64,000 nt of DNA from Ruminococcus sp. (GCA_017542475.1 JAFXXD010000038.1:124001-188000), one strand, 5' to 3'; positions 26,968 through 36,133 are shown, numbered from the stretch's first letter. Program-made: numbers and translations. Notes: generated by a model from the sequence alone, not told the origin.

Positions 26968-27831
26968 TTATGCCTTGTTTACGCTGCCGAAGAGCTCCAT
27001 CTTCTCCTTGACCTTAGCCTTGATAGCCTCAAAGCCGGGTGCGAGAAGCTTTCTGGGATCGAAGCCCTTGCCCTGCTGGTCCTTGCCAGCCTCGATGTAG
27101 CCTCTTGTAGCCTCCGCGAATACGAGCTGGCACTCTGTATTTACATTGATCTTTGCAACGCCGAGAGAGATAGCCTTCTTGATCATATCGTCGGGGATAC
27201 CTGTACCGCCGTGGAGAACGAGAGGCATCTCGCCTACTGTCTTGTTGATAGCCTCGAGAGTATCAAAGCTGAGTCCCTCCCAGTTCGAGGGATATACACC
27301 GTGGATGTTGCCGATACCTGCTGCGAGGAAGTCAACGCCGAGGTCAGCGATCATCTTGCACTCCTTGGGGTCAGCACACTCGCCCTTGCCGATAACGCCG
27401 TCCTCTTCGCCGCCGATAGCGCCTACCTCAGCCTCAATGGAAAGACCGAGACCGTGAGCAACGTTTACGAGCTCTGTTGTCTTGGAAACGTTCTCGTCGA
27501 TGGGGAAGTGTGAACCGTCGAACATTATAGATGTAAAGCCTGCCTTGATGCATTTGTAGCAGCCCTCATACGAGCCGTGGTCAAGGTGAAGGGCAACGGG
27601 AACAGTGATACCGAGAGACTTGTCCATAGCTGCGACCATAGCTGCAACTGTCTCGAAGCCTGTCATATACTTGCCTGCACCCTCGGAAACGCCGAGAATT
27701 ACGGGAGAATTGAGCTCCTGAGCTGTGAGAAGGATAGCCTTTGTCCACTCAAGGTTGTTGATGTTGAACTGACCAACTGCGTACTTTCCGTCTCTTGCTT
27801 TTCTGAGCATTTCTGTAGCTGAAACTAACAT
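26968..27831 (-). CDS. fba: Fructose-bisphosphate aldolase, class II
   Basis: The 287-residue zinc enzyme cleaves fructose 1,6-bisphosphate in glycolysis. The class II motif H-L-D-H-G-S near residue 83 and the later L-H-G-G-T-G-I-P near 207 supply zinc ligands and phosphate-binding residues. GGAGG lies upstream of the start. Monocistronic with its own promoter and terminator. The related tagatose-bisphosphate aldolases share these motifs, so GatY-type activity cannot be excluded. Confidence 0.92.
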   Translation of the reverse strand: MLVSATEMLRKARDGKYAVGQFNINNLEWTKAILLTAQELNSPVILGVSEGAGKYMTGFETVAAMVAAMDKSLGITVPVALHLDHGSYEGCYKCIKAGFTSIMFDGSHFPIDENVSKTTELVNVAHGLGLSIEAEVGAIGGEEDGVIGKGECADPKECKMIADLGVDFLAAGIGNIHGVYPSNWEGLSFDTLEAINKTVGEMPLVLHGGTGIPDDMIKKAISLGVAKINVNTECQLVFAEATRGYIEAGKDQQGKGFDPRKLLAPGFEAIKAKVKEKMELFGSVNKA

Positions 27832-27884
27832 ATTGTATTCCTCCTGAGAATTTCATTTGCAGGGATTTGAACCCTATCGTTAAT

Positions 27885-27913
27885 ATTATATCACAGAGCG
27901 TAGGAAATTGCAA
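27885..27913 (-). promoter_or_regulatory. Promoter of fba
   Basis: On the minus strand TTGCAA (27908-27913) and TATAAT (27885-27890) are 17 bases apart. Confidence 0.75.
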
Positions 27914-28042
27914 GGGGAAGTGTGAGATTTTTCACATTTTCAGAAATAATTTCCAAAACGTCGTCCGAGTCTCTCTATTGTACAAATGAAATAAGACTTT
28001 TTTGTTGATTGATAACAAATAATAAAAATATCGCCTCAGGTC

Positions 28043-28071
28043 TTGCATTTTGTTAGTATAAATATTATAAT
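28043..28071 (+). promoter_or_regulatory. Promoter of the zinc-ribbon/pilin-like cluster
   Basis: TTGCAT (28043-28048) and TATAAT (28066-28071) are 17 bases apart, about 50 bases before the first gene. Confidence 0.65.
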
Positions 28072-28122
28072 AAAGAGTATAAAGGGTGAATTCCCAATTT
28101 ATGTTATAGGAGTGACTTTATT

Positions 28123-29100
28123 ATGCCATTTTGTCAGAATTGCGGCAGAAAGCTTGCCGAAAACGAAGTTTGTAACTGTACAGCAGGTGCTGCACCTGCT
28201 CCCGCACCTGCTCCGCAGCCCACAGCTGCCCCGACACCTGCTCCTGCCCCCGCTGCAAAGCCTGTAGAGGCTCCCAAGCCAGCAGAGGCACCTAAGCCCG
28301 CAGCTGCCCCCCAGCCCGCTGCAAAGCCCGCTGAAGCTCCCAAGCCTGTGAACGGCGGTGCTCAGACACCTCCTCCTGCTCCAAAGCCTGTGAACGGCGG
28401 TGCTCAGACACCTCCTCCTGCTCCGAAGCCCGCACCCGCTCCGCAGACTGTTAATGCTGCACAGCAGGTAAATACCAATCAGGCTGTATACAACAACGTA
28501 AACGTTCAGCAGAAGCCCAAGAAGAAGACCAGCGTCGGTCTGATAATCGCTCTCATACTTATCCCCATCGTACTTATCATTCTCATCATAGTTTTGATAC
28601 TTGCGGCTATCCTTATCCCCTCGATGAGCGGATATGTCAAGAAGTCGAAGGTCAACTCGGCTAACGCAAGTGCAAGCTCTATCTCCAAGGCTGTATCCTC
28701 TGCACTTACAGATATGGATTCACAGGGCTTCACCATAGGCAACAGCTACTACGTTATCTGCTCCGATAAGAAGAACAACTATAATGTTCCCTCCGAGAAC
28801 TTCGATGAAGACGCTCTCTACAAGAGCATCAAGAACTACTACGCCGACTACAACAAGAGCGAGTGGTTCGCAGTAGTTGAGTACGGCTCTGTTACGTATG
28901 TTGCTGCTTCCGAGGGCTGGAAGGACGAGATAGTAGGTACATATCCCAAAACTGCGACCCCCGACGGTCCCTGCTACTATGATACATACTACCTCTCGAC
29001 GACCAAGAGAGAAAAGGCTTCCCTCACAAAGCTCTACAACGACGCTGCGAAGAAGGTAAAGCAGAAGGCAGAGGACGCTTCATACTACGATTACTATTGA
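28123..29100 (+). CDS. Zinc-ribbon / pilin-like membrane protein 1
   Basis: The 325-residue protein has an N-terminal zinc-ribbon-like motif (Cys4, Cys7, Cys17, Cys19), a long Pro/Ala/Lys linker (about 21-115), a single membrane segment (about 137-165) and a C-terminal domain of 160 residues. The segment L-A-A-I-L-I-P-S-M-S-G-Y-V-K-K-S-K resembles the start of a type IV pilin helix, but there is no prepilin peptidase site and the zinc ribbon precedes it, so it is probably not cleaved. The C-terminal half (S-E-W-F-A-V-V-E-Y-G-S-V-T-Y) is shared with the next two genes. AGGAG lies upstream. Function unknown. Confidence 0.8.
   Translation: MPFCQNCGRKLAENEVCNCTAGAAPAPAPAPQPTAAPTPAPAPAAKPVEAPKPAEAPKPAAAPQPAAKPAEAPKPVNGGAQTPPPAPKPVNGGAQTPPPAPKPAPAPQTVNAAQQVNTNQAVYNNVNVQQKPKKKTSVGLIIALILIPIVLIILIIVLILAAILIPSMSGYVKKSKVNSANASASSISKAVSSALTDMDSQGFTIGNSYYVICSDKKNNYNVPSENFDEDALYKSIKNYYADYNKSEWFAVVEYGSVTYVAASEGWKDEIVGTYPKTATPDGPCYYDTYYLSTTKREKASLTKLYNDAAKKVKQKAEDASYYDYY
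28342..28425 (+). repeat. Two tandem 42-bp repeats in the linker coding region
   Basis: Units at 28342-28383 and 28384-28425 differ only in the last base and each encode K-P-V-N-G-G-A-Q-T-P-P-P-A-P. The near identity suggests a recent slip or recombination event. Confidence 0.9.
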
Positions 29101-29125
29101 TCAGATACAGAAGGAGTAACTTTCA

Positions 29126-29794
29126 ATGCCATTTTGTGAATACTGCGGAAGACCTGTCGCTGACAATGAGGTCTGCGATTGCAGCAATGTCTCGCCAAAA
29201 GAGAAAAAGGTAAAAAAAGCCTCTTCTCCAGCCGTTAAAATCGGAATAACTGCAATTGTGCTGCTCATAGTTTCTTTTGGTGCTTATTTTGTATGGTTTA
29301 CACACGGTCTTATGTTTTCTCAGAGAATAAAATCTACTAATTCAGCAGCAGGCTCGGTTTACAAAGCAGTGAATTCCTCTATCTATGAAATGGGTGAGCA
29401 AGGGTATAACGCAAGAGGTTACTACCTCATATGCTCGGACAGAAGCAAAAACATAAGTATTCCCAATCACCTCGACGAAGACAGGTTGTATAATTCCATC
29501 AGGAACTTCTTCAGTGACAGCGAAAGATTCGAGTGGTTCGCAGTCGTTGAAAATGACAGTGTAACATACTCTGCTTTGGCTAATAGTTGGAAAAGCAAGC
29601 CCGTCGGCTCGTATCCCGCTTCGGATTACTCAGGCATTTCCTACTACGATACAGGCTTTATCGAGACCGAAGAAAGAAATAAAGCTACTCTCAAAATGCT
29701 TTATGCCGACACTGAGAAAAAGGTCAGGGAAAAAGCAGATGATGAGGATTTCCTGCGGGAGATATTAACTACCGCTGAACCGACAAAGGAGTGA
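29126..29794 (+). CDS. Zinc-ribbon / pilin-like membrane protein 2
   Basis: The 222-residue paralogue has the same Cys4/Cys7/Cys17/Cys19 start, a short basic linker, one membrane segment (about 38-60) and the shared C-terminal domain (F-E-W-F-A-V-V-E-N-D-S-V-T-Y). Its pilin-like stretch is weaker than in the other two copies, and its base composition is more AT-rich than its neighbours. AAGGAG lies upstream. It is only 25 bases from gene 1 and 5 bases from gene 3, so the three are one operon. Confidence 0.78.
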   Translation: MPFCEYCGRPVADNEVCDCSNVSPKEKKVKKASSPAVKIGITAIVLLIVSFGAYFVWFTHGLMFSQRIKSTNSAAGSVYKAVNSSIYEMGEQGYNARGYYLICSDRSKNISIPNHLDEDRLYNSIRNFFSDSERFEWFAVVENDSVTYSALANSWKSKPVGSYPASDYSGISYYDTGFIETEERNKATLKMLYADTEKKVREKADDEDFLREILTTAEPTKE

Positions 29795-29799
29795 CATAA

Positions 29800-30519
29800 A
29801 TGCCATTTTGTGAATACTGCGGAAGACCCGTCGCTGACAATGAGGTCTGCAACTGCCGAAGCGGTGAAGCGCCTGTCGCTCCCCCGCCTGTTTATGTGAA
29901 CGGTCAGCCCGTATACGGTGCTCCGCAGGGAGCGTCTCAGAAAAAAGAAGGCGGGCTGTGGTGGATATGGCTCATAATCGTACCCGTCGTACTTGTATTC
30001 CTGATAGTCCTTGCTATGCTCGCGGCGATATTCGTTCCCGCGTATATCGGCTACCAGAAGAAAGCGAAGATATCCTCCGCAAATGCGGACGCTTCGTCAT
30101 TATATAAGGCTGTGAACACGGCTCTCGTTGAGTTCGACGAGGAAGGATACAACATCAACGGTTACTTCATTATCTCCTCCGACGAGGACAACAACTGGAA
30201 CCTCCCCGACTACAACTTCGACCTCGACGACTTCTACACGAGGATAAACAACTACTACGATAAAACAAGTGACCTCGAATGGTTCGTTATTGTCGAGAAC
30301 GGCTGCGCGACCTATTCCGCAGCAAGTACGGACTGGTCGTCGGAGGTAGTCGGGACTTATCCCTCGCGCGCTACTGTAGACGGTCCTGTGCTGTATGGAA
30401 GATACTCGGCGTCATACGGCAAGTATTCGCTGACCAAGGTTTACAACGAAGCCTCGAAGGAGCTTGACAACAAGCCAAAGCTTGAGTACGACGACTACGG
30501 TTCTTATTCATACTTCTAA
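29800..30519 (+). CDS. Zinc-ribbon / pilin-like membrane protein 3
   Basis: The 239-residue paralogue has the same Cys4/Cys7/Cys17/Cys19 zinc-ribbon start, a Pro-rich linker, a membrane segment (about 51-75) and the clearest pilin-like stretch: A-A-I-F-V-P-A-Y-I-G-Y-Q-K-K-A-K, followed by A-x-x-x-S-L-Y-K-A-V-N-T-A-L. The C-terminal domain again has L-E-W-F-V-I-V-E-N-G-x-A-T-Y. AAAGGAG lies upstream. The first 51 coding bases differ from gene 2 at a single position. A strong terminator follows. Confidence 0.8.
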   Translation: MPFCEYCGRPVADNEVCNCRSGEAPVAPPPVYVNGQPVYGAPQGASQKKEGGLWWIWLIIVPVVLVFLIVLAMLAAIFVPAYIGYQKKAKISSANADASSLYKAVNTALVEFDEEGYNINGYFIISSDEDNNWNLPDYNFDLDDFYTRINNYYDKTSDLEWFVIVENGCATYSAASTDWSSEVVGTYPSRATVDGPVLYGRYSASYGKYSLTKVYNEASKELDNKPKLEYDDYGSYSYF

Positions 30520-30524
30520 AACGA

Positions 30525-30554
30525 AACGCTGTCAGGTTTATACCTGACAGCGTT
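30525..30554 (+). terminator. Terminator of the zinc-ribbon cluster (shared with the opposite operon)
   Basis: A 13-bp perfect stem (30525-30537 with 30542-30554) is followed by ATTTTTTATT on the plus strand. The opposite strand has a weaker T-tract and ends the pcrA-pyk operon. Confidence 0.88.
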
Positions 30555-30559
30555 ATTTT

Positions 30560-31432
30560 TTATTCTTCGGTATTCGGAAGCTTTTTTCCGAGTAATATGA
30601 GAGGTATCGTCAGAGCTGCCACAAAGGCAAGTATTCCTAAGCCGGTGTTGACAGCATTGAGCACACTTATTGTATTCTCATAATCAGTATTATACGGCGT
30701 TGCACCTGCTGCAATGTTTTGGAAAACGGTGTATACCATTTTGAAAGCATACGCTATCAACGCCAGTCCCAAAGCAACAAATGAGCCGATATAGCCGCCT
30801 GTTGCAGGCTCAGGACGTGTATCCGCGTCCTCACGCACGAATGTGCTCACGAGTATGAGAAAAATGAAATAGCAGCTCATATTGATACCGTTCAGAAAAT
30901 TCAGAACAATGAGCACCCACATTAACGCCATAAGAGCCCAAGGGCTCTTCCAGCCTATCTTTTTCCATACCGCTTCAATAACAAAGACAACAGTAGCTAT
31001 AGCAAGCAATGCACCGAAAAGATTGCCGCCTATCGACTTGATATAATAGACCAGTATCTCGTGCTTTATCGTCTCCGAAGATATCACCGAATACGAGCTT
31101 ATCAGGCTGTAAACGTTCAAACCCGAGGATATGAGCGATGCAAGCAGATTTCCCACTCCGTATACAACAAGCAGTATCGTCAGAGGCTTGCGGCTGTCGG
31201 GCGAGCTGTGCTTTCCGCCCAGAACCATCACAGCGATCAGAACAAGCGGAATTGTCACGAGCAACAAGCTTGCCGCGTGTACACCGAGAGATACTATTAT
31301 GCCCTGTAATCTGTAAAATCCATTCAGAAACGGCGACACGAAAGATACTACAGCCGTGATAAGCGCTGCTATAATAGCCACTCCCGCGGACACTATCTCA
31401 AGTATACGCGGGAGGTCAAGCTTTTTATTCAT
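30560..31432 (-). CDS. Polytopic membrane protein, unknown function
   Basis: The 290-residue protein has about seven hydrophobic segments and no motif I recognise. Its opening, L-D-L-P-R-I-L-E-I-V-S-A-G, resembles that of the upstream neighbour (D-F-S-K-F-L-E-I-A-A-G), so the two may be distant paralogues. It overlaps the upstream gene by one base (TAATG) and ends the pcrA-pyk operon. Confidence 0.7.
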   Translation of the reverse strand: MNKKLDLPRILEIVSAGVAIIAALITAVVSFVSPFLNGFYRLQGIIVSLGVHAASLLLVTIPLVLIAVMVLGGKHSSPDSRKPLTILLVVYGVGNLLASLISSGLNVYSLISSYSVISSETIKHEILVYYIKSIGGNLFGALLAIATVVFVIEAVWKKIGWKSPWALMALMWVLIVLNFLNGINMSCYFIFLILVSTFVREDADTRPEPATGGYIGSFVALGLALIAYAFKMVYTVFQNIAAGATPYNTDYENTISVLNAVNTGLGILAFVAALTIPLILLGKKLPNTEE

Positions 31433-32250
31433 TATTCAGCCTTTTTGTCGATGAACTCGCGGGAGAGATACATAAGCGGTATCATTGCCATAGCTATGGC
31501 AATGAGAGCATCGCTGTAGCTGAGCAGATAGCCGAAAATGTCGGTATTCTTTGCAAGGATATTGAGCGGGTCAAAGAAGGCATTGAATACAGCGAGAACA
31601 AGACACGCTGCTGCTCCGCCCATACCGAAGAGCACGGGAGTCGTCGCGGGGAGCTCCTTGCGCCAGAAAACGGATACGAGGAGAAGGAGCGGGAAGATGA
31701 AGAATGCGGCGCGGAGACCTCTGCCCATATCAATGAACATTACGATGCCGACAGACACATATGAAATGATAAGTGTCATCATCTGAGTTTTCTTCTTGAG
31801 AAGGTGTGACTGAGCGTCGTAAATAAGGAATACGCCCGCAAGAACAGCTACAGCGTAGAGAATGAAAATGAATGCGTCTCTTATCGGGTGCGTCGTTACG
31901 GAATACTCGGAGGTCTTCGCGTCAACAAATGTGTAGATGTTGTCGGTGAGCTGATATACAAGGAATACGACAGCAGAAAGTGCGGAAGCACCGAGGACTA
32001 CCCACTTCATCTTGTTCTGGCTCACCCAGCGGAGTATGAGCGCTACGCCGAGAGCGATAACGGGTGCGAAGAGGAATGCCCTTTCAAGACACATCAGTAT
32101 CCTGAATATCTTGTCTGTTGCGTCATAGTAATCCTTTGTGATGACGCGTATCATACTTATCAGCGCACTGCTGAAGTTGCCGAGCGATACGAGCACGGCG
32201 GCGGCTCCTGCCGCGATCTCGAGGAATTTGCTGAAGTCTGTCTTCTTCAT
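31432..32250 (-). CDS. Polytopic membrane protein, unknown function
   Basis: The 272-residue protein has about seven hydrophobic segments with small charged loops and no recognisable catalytic motif. It begins three bases after the pyk stop and overlaps the next membrane protein gene by one base, so it is co-transcribed with pyk. Possibly a distant paralogue of its downstream neighbour. Confidence 0.7.
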   Translation of the reverse strand: MKKTDFSKFLEIAAGAAAVLVSLGNFSSALISMIRVITKDYYDATDKIFRILMCLERAFLFAPVIALGVALILRWVSQNKMKWVVLGASALSAVVFLVYQLTDNIYTFVDAKTSEYSVTTHPIRDAFIFILYAVAVLAGVFLIYDAQSHLLKKKTQMMTLIISYVSVGIVMFIDMGRGLRAAFFIFPLLLLVSVFWRKELPATTPVLFGMGGAAACLVLAVFNAFFDPLNILAKNTDIFGYLLSYSDALIAIAMAMIPLMYLSREFIDKKAE

Positions 32251-32253
32251 TGT

Positions 32254-33678
32254 TTACTTACCTATCCTTTCAACTTTCATAAGATTGGTCGTTCCCGACA
32301 CTCCGAGGGGAACTCCCGCTGTTATAGCTACGAGGTCGCCGTCCTCGACGAGCTGATGTGCCTCAGCCTCGTGGACAGCAGCCGCGAAAAGCTCATCTGT
32401 GCTGTTTTTTTCATCTATGATATAGGGAATTACTCCCCAGCTCATATTCATCTGTCTGCAAACCACGTCACTCATAGTGCAGCTTATTATCGGGCAGAGC
32501 GGACGGTACTTCGATATCAGACGCGCAGTCTGACCGCCGAGCGACACCGTGATTATAGCTCTTGCATCGAGGTCGTGAGCGGTGGTCACGGTAGCGTGAG
32601 CTATAGCCTCGGCAACGTTGCCGTCGGGATTGGAGCGGCGCTTCGAGAACCTGCCCTTGTAGTCGATGTTGTTCTCGGTCGTCTCGGCTATAAGAGCCAT
32701 TGTCTTGACTGCCTCAACAGGATAAGCACCCGCGGCAGTCTCGCCCGATAGCATTATCGCGCTCGTGCCGTCGTATATAGCGTTCGCGACATCGGTTATC
32801 TCCGCACGCGTCGGACGCGGATTTGTTATCATTGATTCGAGCATCTGTGTCGCGGTGACTACCTGCTTGCCCGCGTTGTAGCCCTTGTGAATGAGGTCCT
32901 TCTGTATCGCAGGGATCTGCTCGAAGGGGATCTCAACGCCCATATCACCGCGTGCGACCATAATGCCGTCAGCGGCTTCGAGGATCTCGTCGATGTTCTC
33001 GACTCCGTCCGTATTCTCTATCTTCGCGATGATACGAACATCGAACCACCCGAGGCTCTGCGTGAACTTGCGGAGGTAGTTGATGTCAGCCGCCGAGCGC
33101 ACAAAGCTTGCGGCGATGAAGTCGAAGCCCATCTTCGAGCCGAATTCGAGGTCGTCCATATCCCTCTCGCTGAGGTAGGGCATAGAGAGCTTGACGCCCG
33201 GTACGTTTATGCCCTTGTTGTTGGAGAGCTTGCCGCCGTGGATAACGCGGCAGACTATATCGGTATTCGTCACTTTTTCGGCTACGAGCTCGATGACGCC
33301 GTCATTGATGAGTATCCTCGTGCCTATGCTGACGTCGCGGGGCAGCTTCTTGAAGCTTATCGAGCCTATCTCCGATGTACATGGTACGTCCTCGGTGGTG
33401 AGGGTGTAGGTGTCGCCGTCCTTTATCTCGACAGGCTTGTCGTCAACAAATTTGCCGAGGCGTATCTCGGGTCCCTTAGTATCGAGCAGAGTCGCTACAG
33501 GCAGGTCGAGCTCCGTGCGGAGCCGCTCTATCTGTCGGAAGCGCTTCTCGTGTGTCTCATAGTCGCCGTGCGAGAAGTTGAATCTTGCTACATTCATACC
33601 TGCGAGCATAAGCTCGCGCATAATATTTTCGTCGTCTGTTGCAGGTCCGATAGTACAAACTATCTTGGTCTTTCTCAT
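32254..33678 (-). CDS. pyk: Pyruvate kinase
   Basis: The 474-residue enzyme makes pyruvate and ATP from phosphoenolpyruvate. It opens with K-I-V-C-T-I-G-P-A-T, and I-A-K-I-E-N-T-D-G, M-V-A-R-G-D-M-G-V-E-I and T-Q-M-L-E-S-M give the active-site and metal-binding motifs. It ends after the usual C-terminal domain and lacks the extra PEP-utiliser domain found in some Bacilli. It lies 24 bases downstream of pcrA, with no clear promoter in between, so it appears co-transcribed with a helicase gene. Confidence 0.96.
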   Translation of the reverse strand: MRKTKIVCTIGPATDDENIMRELMLAGMNVARFNFSHGDYETHEKRFRQIERLRTELDLPVATLLDTKGPEIRLGKFVDDKPVEIKDGDTYTLTTEDVPCTSEIGSISFKKLPRDVSIGTRILINDGVIELVAEKVTNTDIVCRVIHGGKLSNNKGINVPGVKLSMPYLSERDMDDLEFGSKMGFDFIAASFVRSAADINYLRKFTQSLGWFDVRIIAKIENTDGVENIDEILEAADGIMVARGDMGVEIPFEQIPAIQKDLIHKGYNAGKQVVTATQMLESMITNPRPTRAEITDVANAIYDGTSAIMLSGETAAGAYPVEAVKTMALIAETTENNIDYKGRFSKRRSNPDGNVAEAIAHATVTTAHDLDARAIITVSLGGQTARLISKYRPLCPIISCTMSDVVCRQMNMSWGVIPYIIDEKNSTDELFAAAVHEAEAHQLVEDGDLVAITAGVPLGVSGTTNLMKVERIGK

Positions 33679-33702
33679 AAAACTTTGCTCCTTGTAACGC
33701 GC

Positions 33703-36057
33703 TCAGAGCTTCCTGAGCTTTGCGTAATTTGCCATTATCTTCTTCGTGCCGACCTTCTCGAAGGCTATTTCGAGCATCGAATCGTTCGCCATTGCCTTGA
33801 CGGAGAGGATAGTGCCCTCGCCGAATATGCTGTGCGCAACGCGCTCGCCGACCTCGTAGGTGGCAGTCTCCTTAGTGCTTGTCTGACGCTTCTCACGGGC
33901 AAGCTGCTGCTGGAGCGATGACGAACGCACCTCGGTAACGGAATTGTCGCTCTCCTCCATACGGCTCTTGACAGCCGCCGCGTTGTCGTTCTTGACTATC
34001 ATCTCGCGGCCTATCTCCTTGATGAATCGCGAGGTGACGTTGTGCTGTGTCTGACCGAAGAGCATACGCCTGCTCGCACTTGTCAGAATCAGCTTTGCGC
34101 GAGCACGGGTAATGGCAACGTATGCGAGGCGTCGCTCCTCCTCGATGTCCTCCTCGCTGTCAATCGAACGGGAGCTCGGGAAGATACCCTCCTCAAGACC
34201 CGTAATGTACACGTTATCGTATTCCAGTCCCTTCGCGGAGTGGATAGTCATCAGCGTTACCCTGTCCTCGGTGCCGTCGTCGCGGTCAGCCTCGGTATAG
34301 AGTGCGACCTCCTCGAGGAAGCCGCCGAGCGTAGGCTCCTCGGCACTGTTCATATACTGAACAGCGGAGCTTCGGAGCTCCTCCACGTTCTCGATCTTTG
34401 TATCGGCGTTTTCGAGCGTTTTCAGGTAGCTGAGGTAGCCCGTCTTATCGAGCACGATGTCGATGAGCTCGTCGAGCGAAGCAGTCTCCACGACTTCTAT
34501 CAGCTCCCTGAACATAGCGGCGGCAGCCCGCAGAGCGGTCGCCTTTTTTGCGAGAGGAGCGTAATCGTCGCAGTTGGATATGACCTCATACGGCGTGAGC
34601 TTGAGGTCGCGGCTTATGTCGTCGATGAGGGCGATAGTTGAGTCACCGATGCCGCGCTTGGGCTCGTTGATTATACGTCGGAAGCGGAGCATATCGCCCG
34701 TATTGTTTATGAATGCGAGGTACGAGAGGATATCACGTATCTCCTTGCGGTCGTAGAATCGCATACCGCCGTAAACGCGGTACGGTATATTCGCACGGAC
34801 AAGCGCACGCTCGATGTTATTGGACTGCGCGTTCATACGGTAGAGCACAGCGTTGCGCGAGTAGGTACCCGTGACCTCGTGGTCCTTCTTTATCGAATCA
34901 GCGATGAACTGAGCCTCGTCGTTCTCGTCGTAAGCCTTGTACCAGTAGATCTGCTCGCCCTTGCCTTTATCGGTCCACAGTGACTTCTCCTTGCGGCTGG
35001 AGTTGTTGGATATAACGGAATTTGCCGCATCGAGAATGGTCTGCGTCGAGCGGTAGTTCTGCTCGAGGCGAACTACCTTCGCACCCTCGAACTGCTCCTC
35101 GAAGCCGAGGATATTCTCTATGTTGGCGCCGCGGAAGCGGTAGATGCTCTGGTCGTCGTCGCCGACTACGCATATATTTTTATGCTCCTGTGAGAGCATC
35201 GACACGAGCATGAACTGCACGTGGTTGGTATCCTGATACTCGTCAACGAGTATGTACTTGTACCTGTTGCGGTACTTTTCGAGCACCTCGGGGAAATCGC
35301 GGAAGAGCTCGACCGTCTTGCAGAGTATGTCGTCGAAGTCGAGACCGTTAGCCGCACGCAGCCTCTCATCGTAGAGCCTGTACAGCTTGGCTATCGTCTT
35401 TTTGCGGTAGTCCTGTCCCGCTTCCTCGAGCATCTGCTCGGGAGTTATCATCTTGTCCTTGGCGTTGCTTATCTCGGCAAGCACAGCCTTCGGAGCAAGC
35501 TGCTTCTCCGATACGTCAAGCTCTGTCATAACGTTCTTTATCATGCGCTGACTGTCGTCGGAGTCATATATCGTGAAGTTGCTCCCGTAGCCGAGAGCCT
35601 CTATCTCGCTTCTGAGTATGCGCACACACGCCGAATGGAAGGTCGAGGCATGGATATTCAAAGCTTCCTCGCCGAGCATAGCGGAAAGGCGTTCCTTGAG
35701 CTCGCCCGCCGCCTTGTTGGTGAAGGTGATGGCAAGGATATTCCACGGCTTTATAGGGTCAACGGCAACGATACCGCGGAGCATATCCGCGTCGTCCTCC
35801 TTGCCGTCGGCATAGGCACGCAGGAAGATCTCGTCCATTTTGTTTCCCTCGCGCGACTCGTCGTAGTAGGCGTTGCCGAAGTTTATCATATTCGCGATAC
35901 GGTTGACGATAACGGTCGTCTTGCCGCTTCCCGCACCCGCAAGCACGAGCAGCGGACCGCTGACCGTAAAGACAGCCTCGCGCTGTCTGTCGTTCATACG
36001 ACTGAAATACCTGTTCAGTGCAGCTCTTTTAGCCTCGGTAAAAGTCTTTTTACTCAT
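33703..36057 (-). CDS. pcrA: UvrD/PcrA-family ATP-dependent DNA helicase
   Basis: The 784-residue superfamily 1A helicase unwinds DNA 3' to 5' in repair and plasmid replication. Visible motifs include the Q-R-E-A-V opening, Walker A A-G-A-G-S-G-K-T-T, D-E-Y-Q-D-T-N motif II, G-D-D-D-Q-S-I-Y-R-F-R-G-A motif III, and L-M-T-I-H-S-A-K-G-L-E-Y. The C-terminal tail after about 700 ends in a short beta domain typical of PcrA. CGGAGAAG lies upstream of the start. It is first in an operon with pyk. Confidence 0.95.
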   Translation of the reverse strand: MSKKTFTEAKRAALNRYFSRMNDRQREAVFTVSGPLLVLAGAGSGKTTVIVNRIANMINFGNAYYDESREGNKMDEIFLRAYADGKEDDADMLRGIVAVDPIKPWNILAITFTNKAAGELKERLSAMLGEEALNIHASTFHSACVRILRSEIEALGYGSNFTIYDSDDSQRMIKNVMTELDVSEKQLAPKAVLAEISNAKDKMITPEQMLEEAGQDYRKKTIAKLYRLYDERLRAANGLDFDDILCKTVELFRDFPEVLEKYRNRYKYILVDEYQDTNHVQFMLVSMLSQEHKNICVVGDDDQSIYRFRGANIENILGFEEQFEGAKVVRLEQNYRSTQTILDAANSVISNNSSRKEKSLWTDKGKGEQIYWYKAYDENDEAQFIADSIKKDHEVTGTYSRNAVLYRMNAQSNNIERALVRANIPYRVYGGMRFYDRKEIRDILSYLAFINNTGDMLRFRRIINEPKRGIGDSTIALIDDISRDLKLTPYEVISNCDDYAPLAKKATALRAAAAMFRELIEVVETASLDELIDIVLDKTGYLSYLKTLENADTKIENVEELRSSAVQYMNSAEEPTLGGFLEEVALYTEADRDDGTEDRVTLMTIHSAKGLEYDNVYITGLEEGIFPSSRSIDSEEDIEEERRLAYVAITRARAKLILTSASRRMLFGQTQHNVTSRFIKEIGREMIVKNDNAAAVKSRMEESDNSVTEVRSSSLQQQLAREKRQTSTKETATYEVGERVAHSIFGEGTILSVKAMANDSMLEIAFEKVGTKKIMANYAKLRKL

Positions 36058-36133
36058 ATATATCTTCTCCGTTTAAGAATGGGGTTTATGTCTTAATGGA
36101 TACAGCATGGCTATCATAATCATTATTAAGCAT

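Noticed and set aside
28180-28480. Pro/Ala repeats as a CRISPR or other structured repeat array
   Set aside because: They are coding repeats of a low-complexity linker with no regular spacers.
28123-30519. The cluster as a classical type IV pilus locus
   Set aside because: No prepilin peptidase, assembly ATPase or secretin genes are nearby, and the pilin-like proteins lack a cleavage site.
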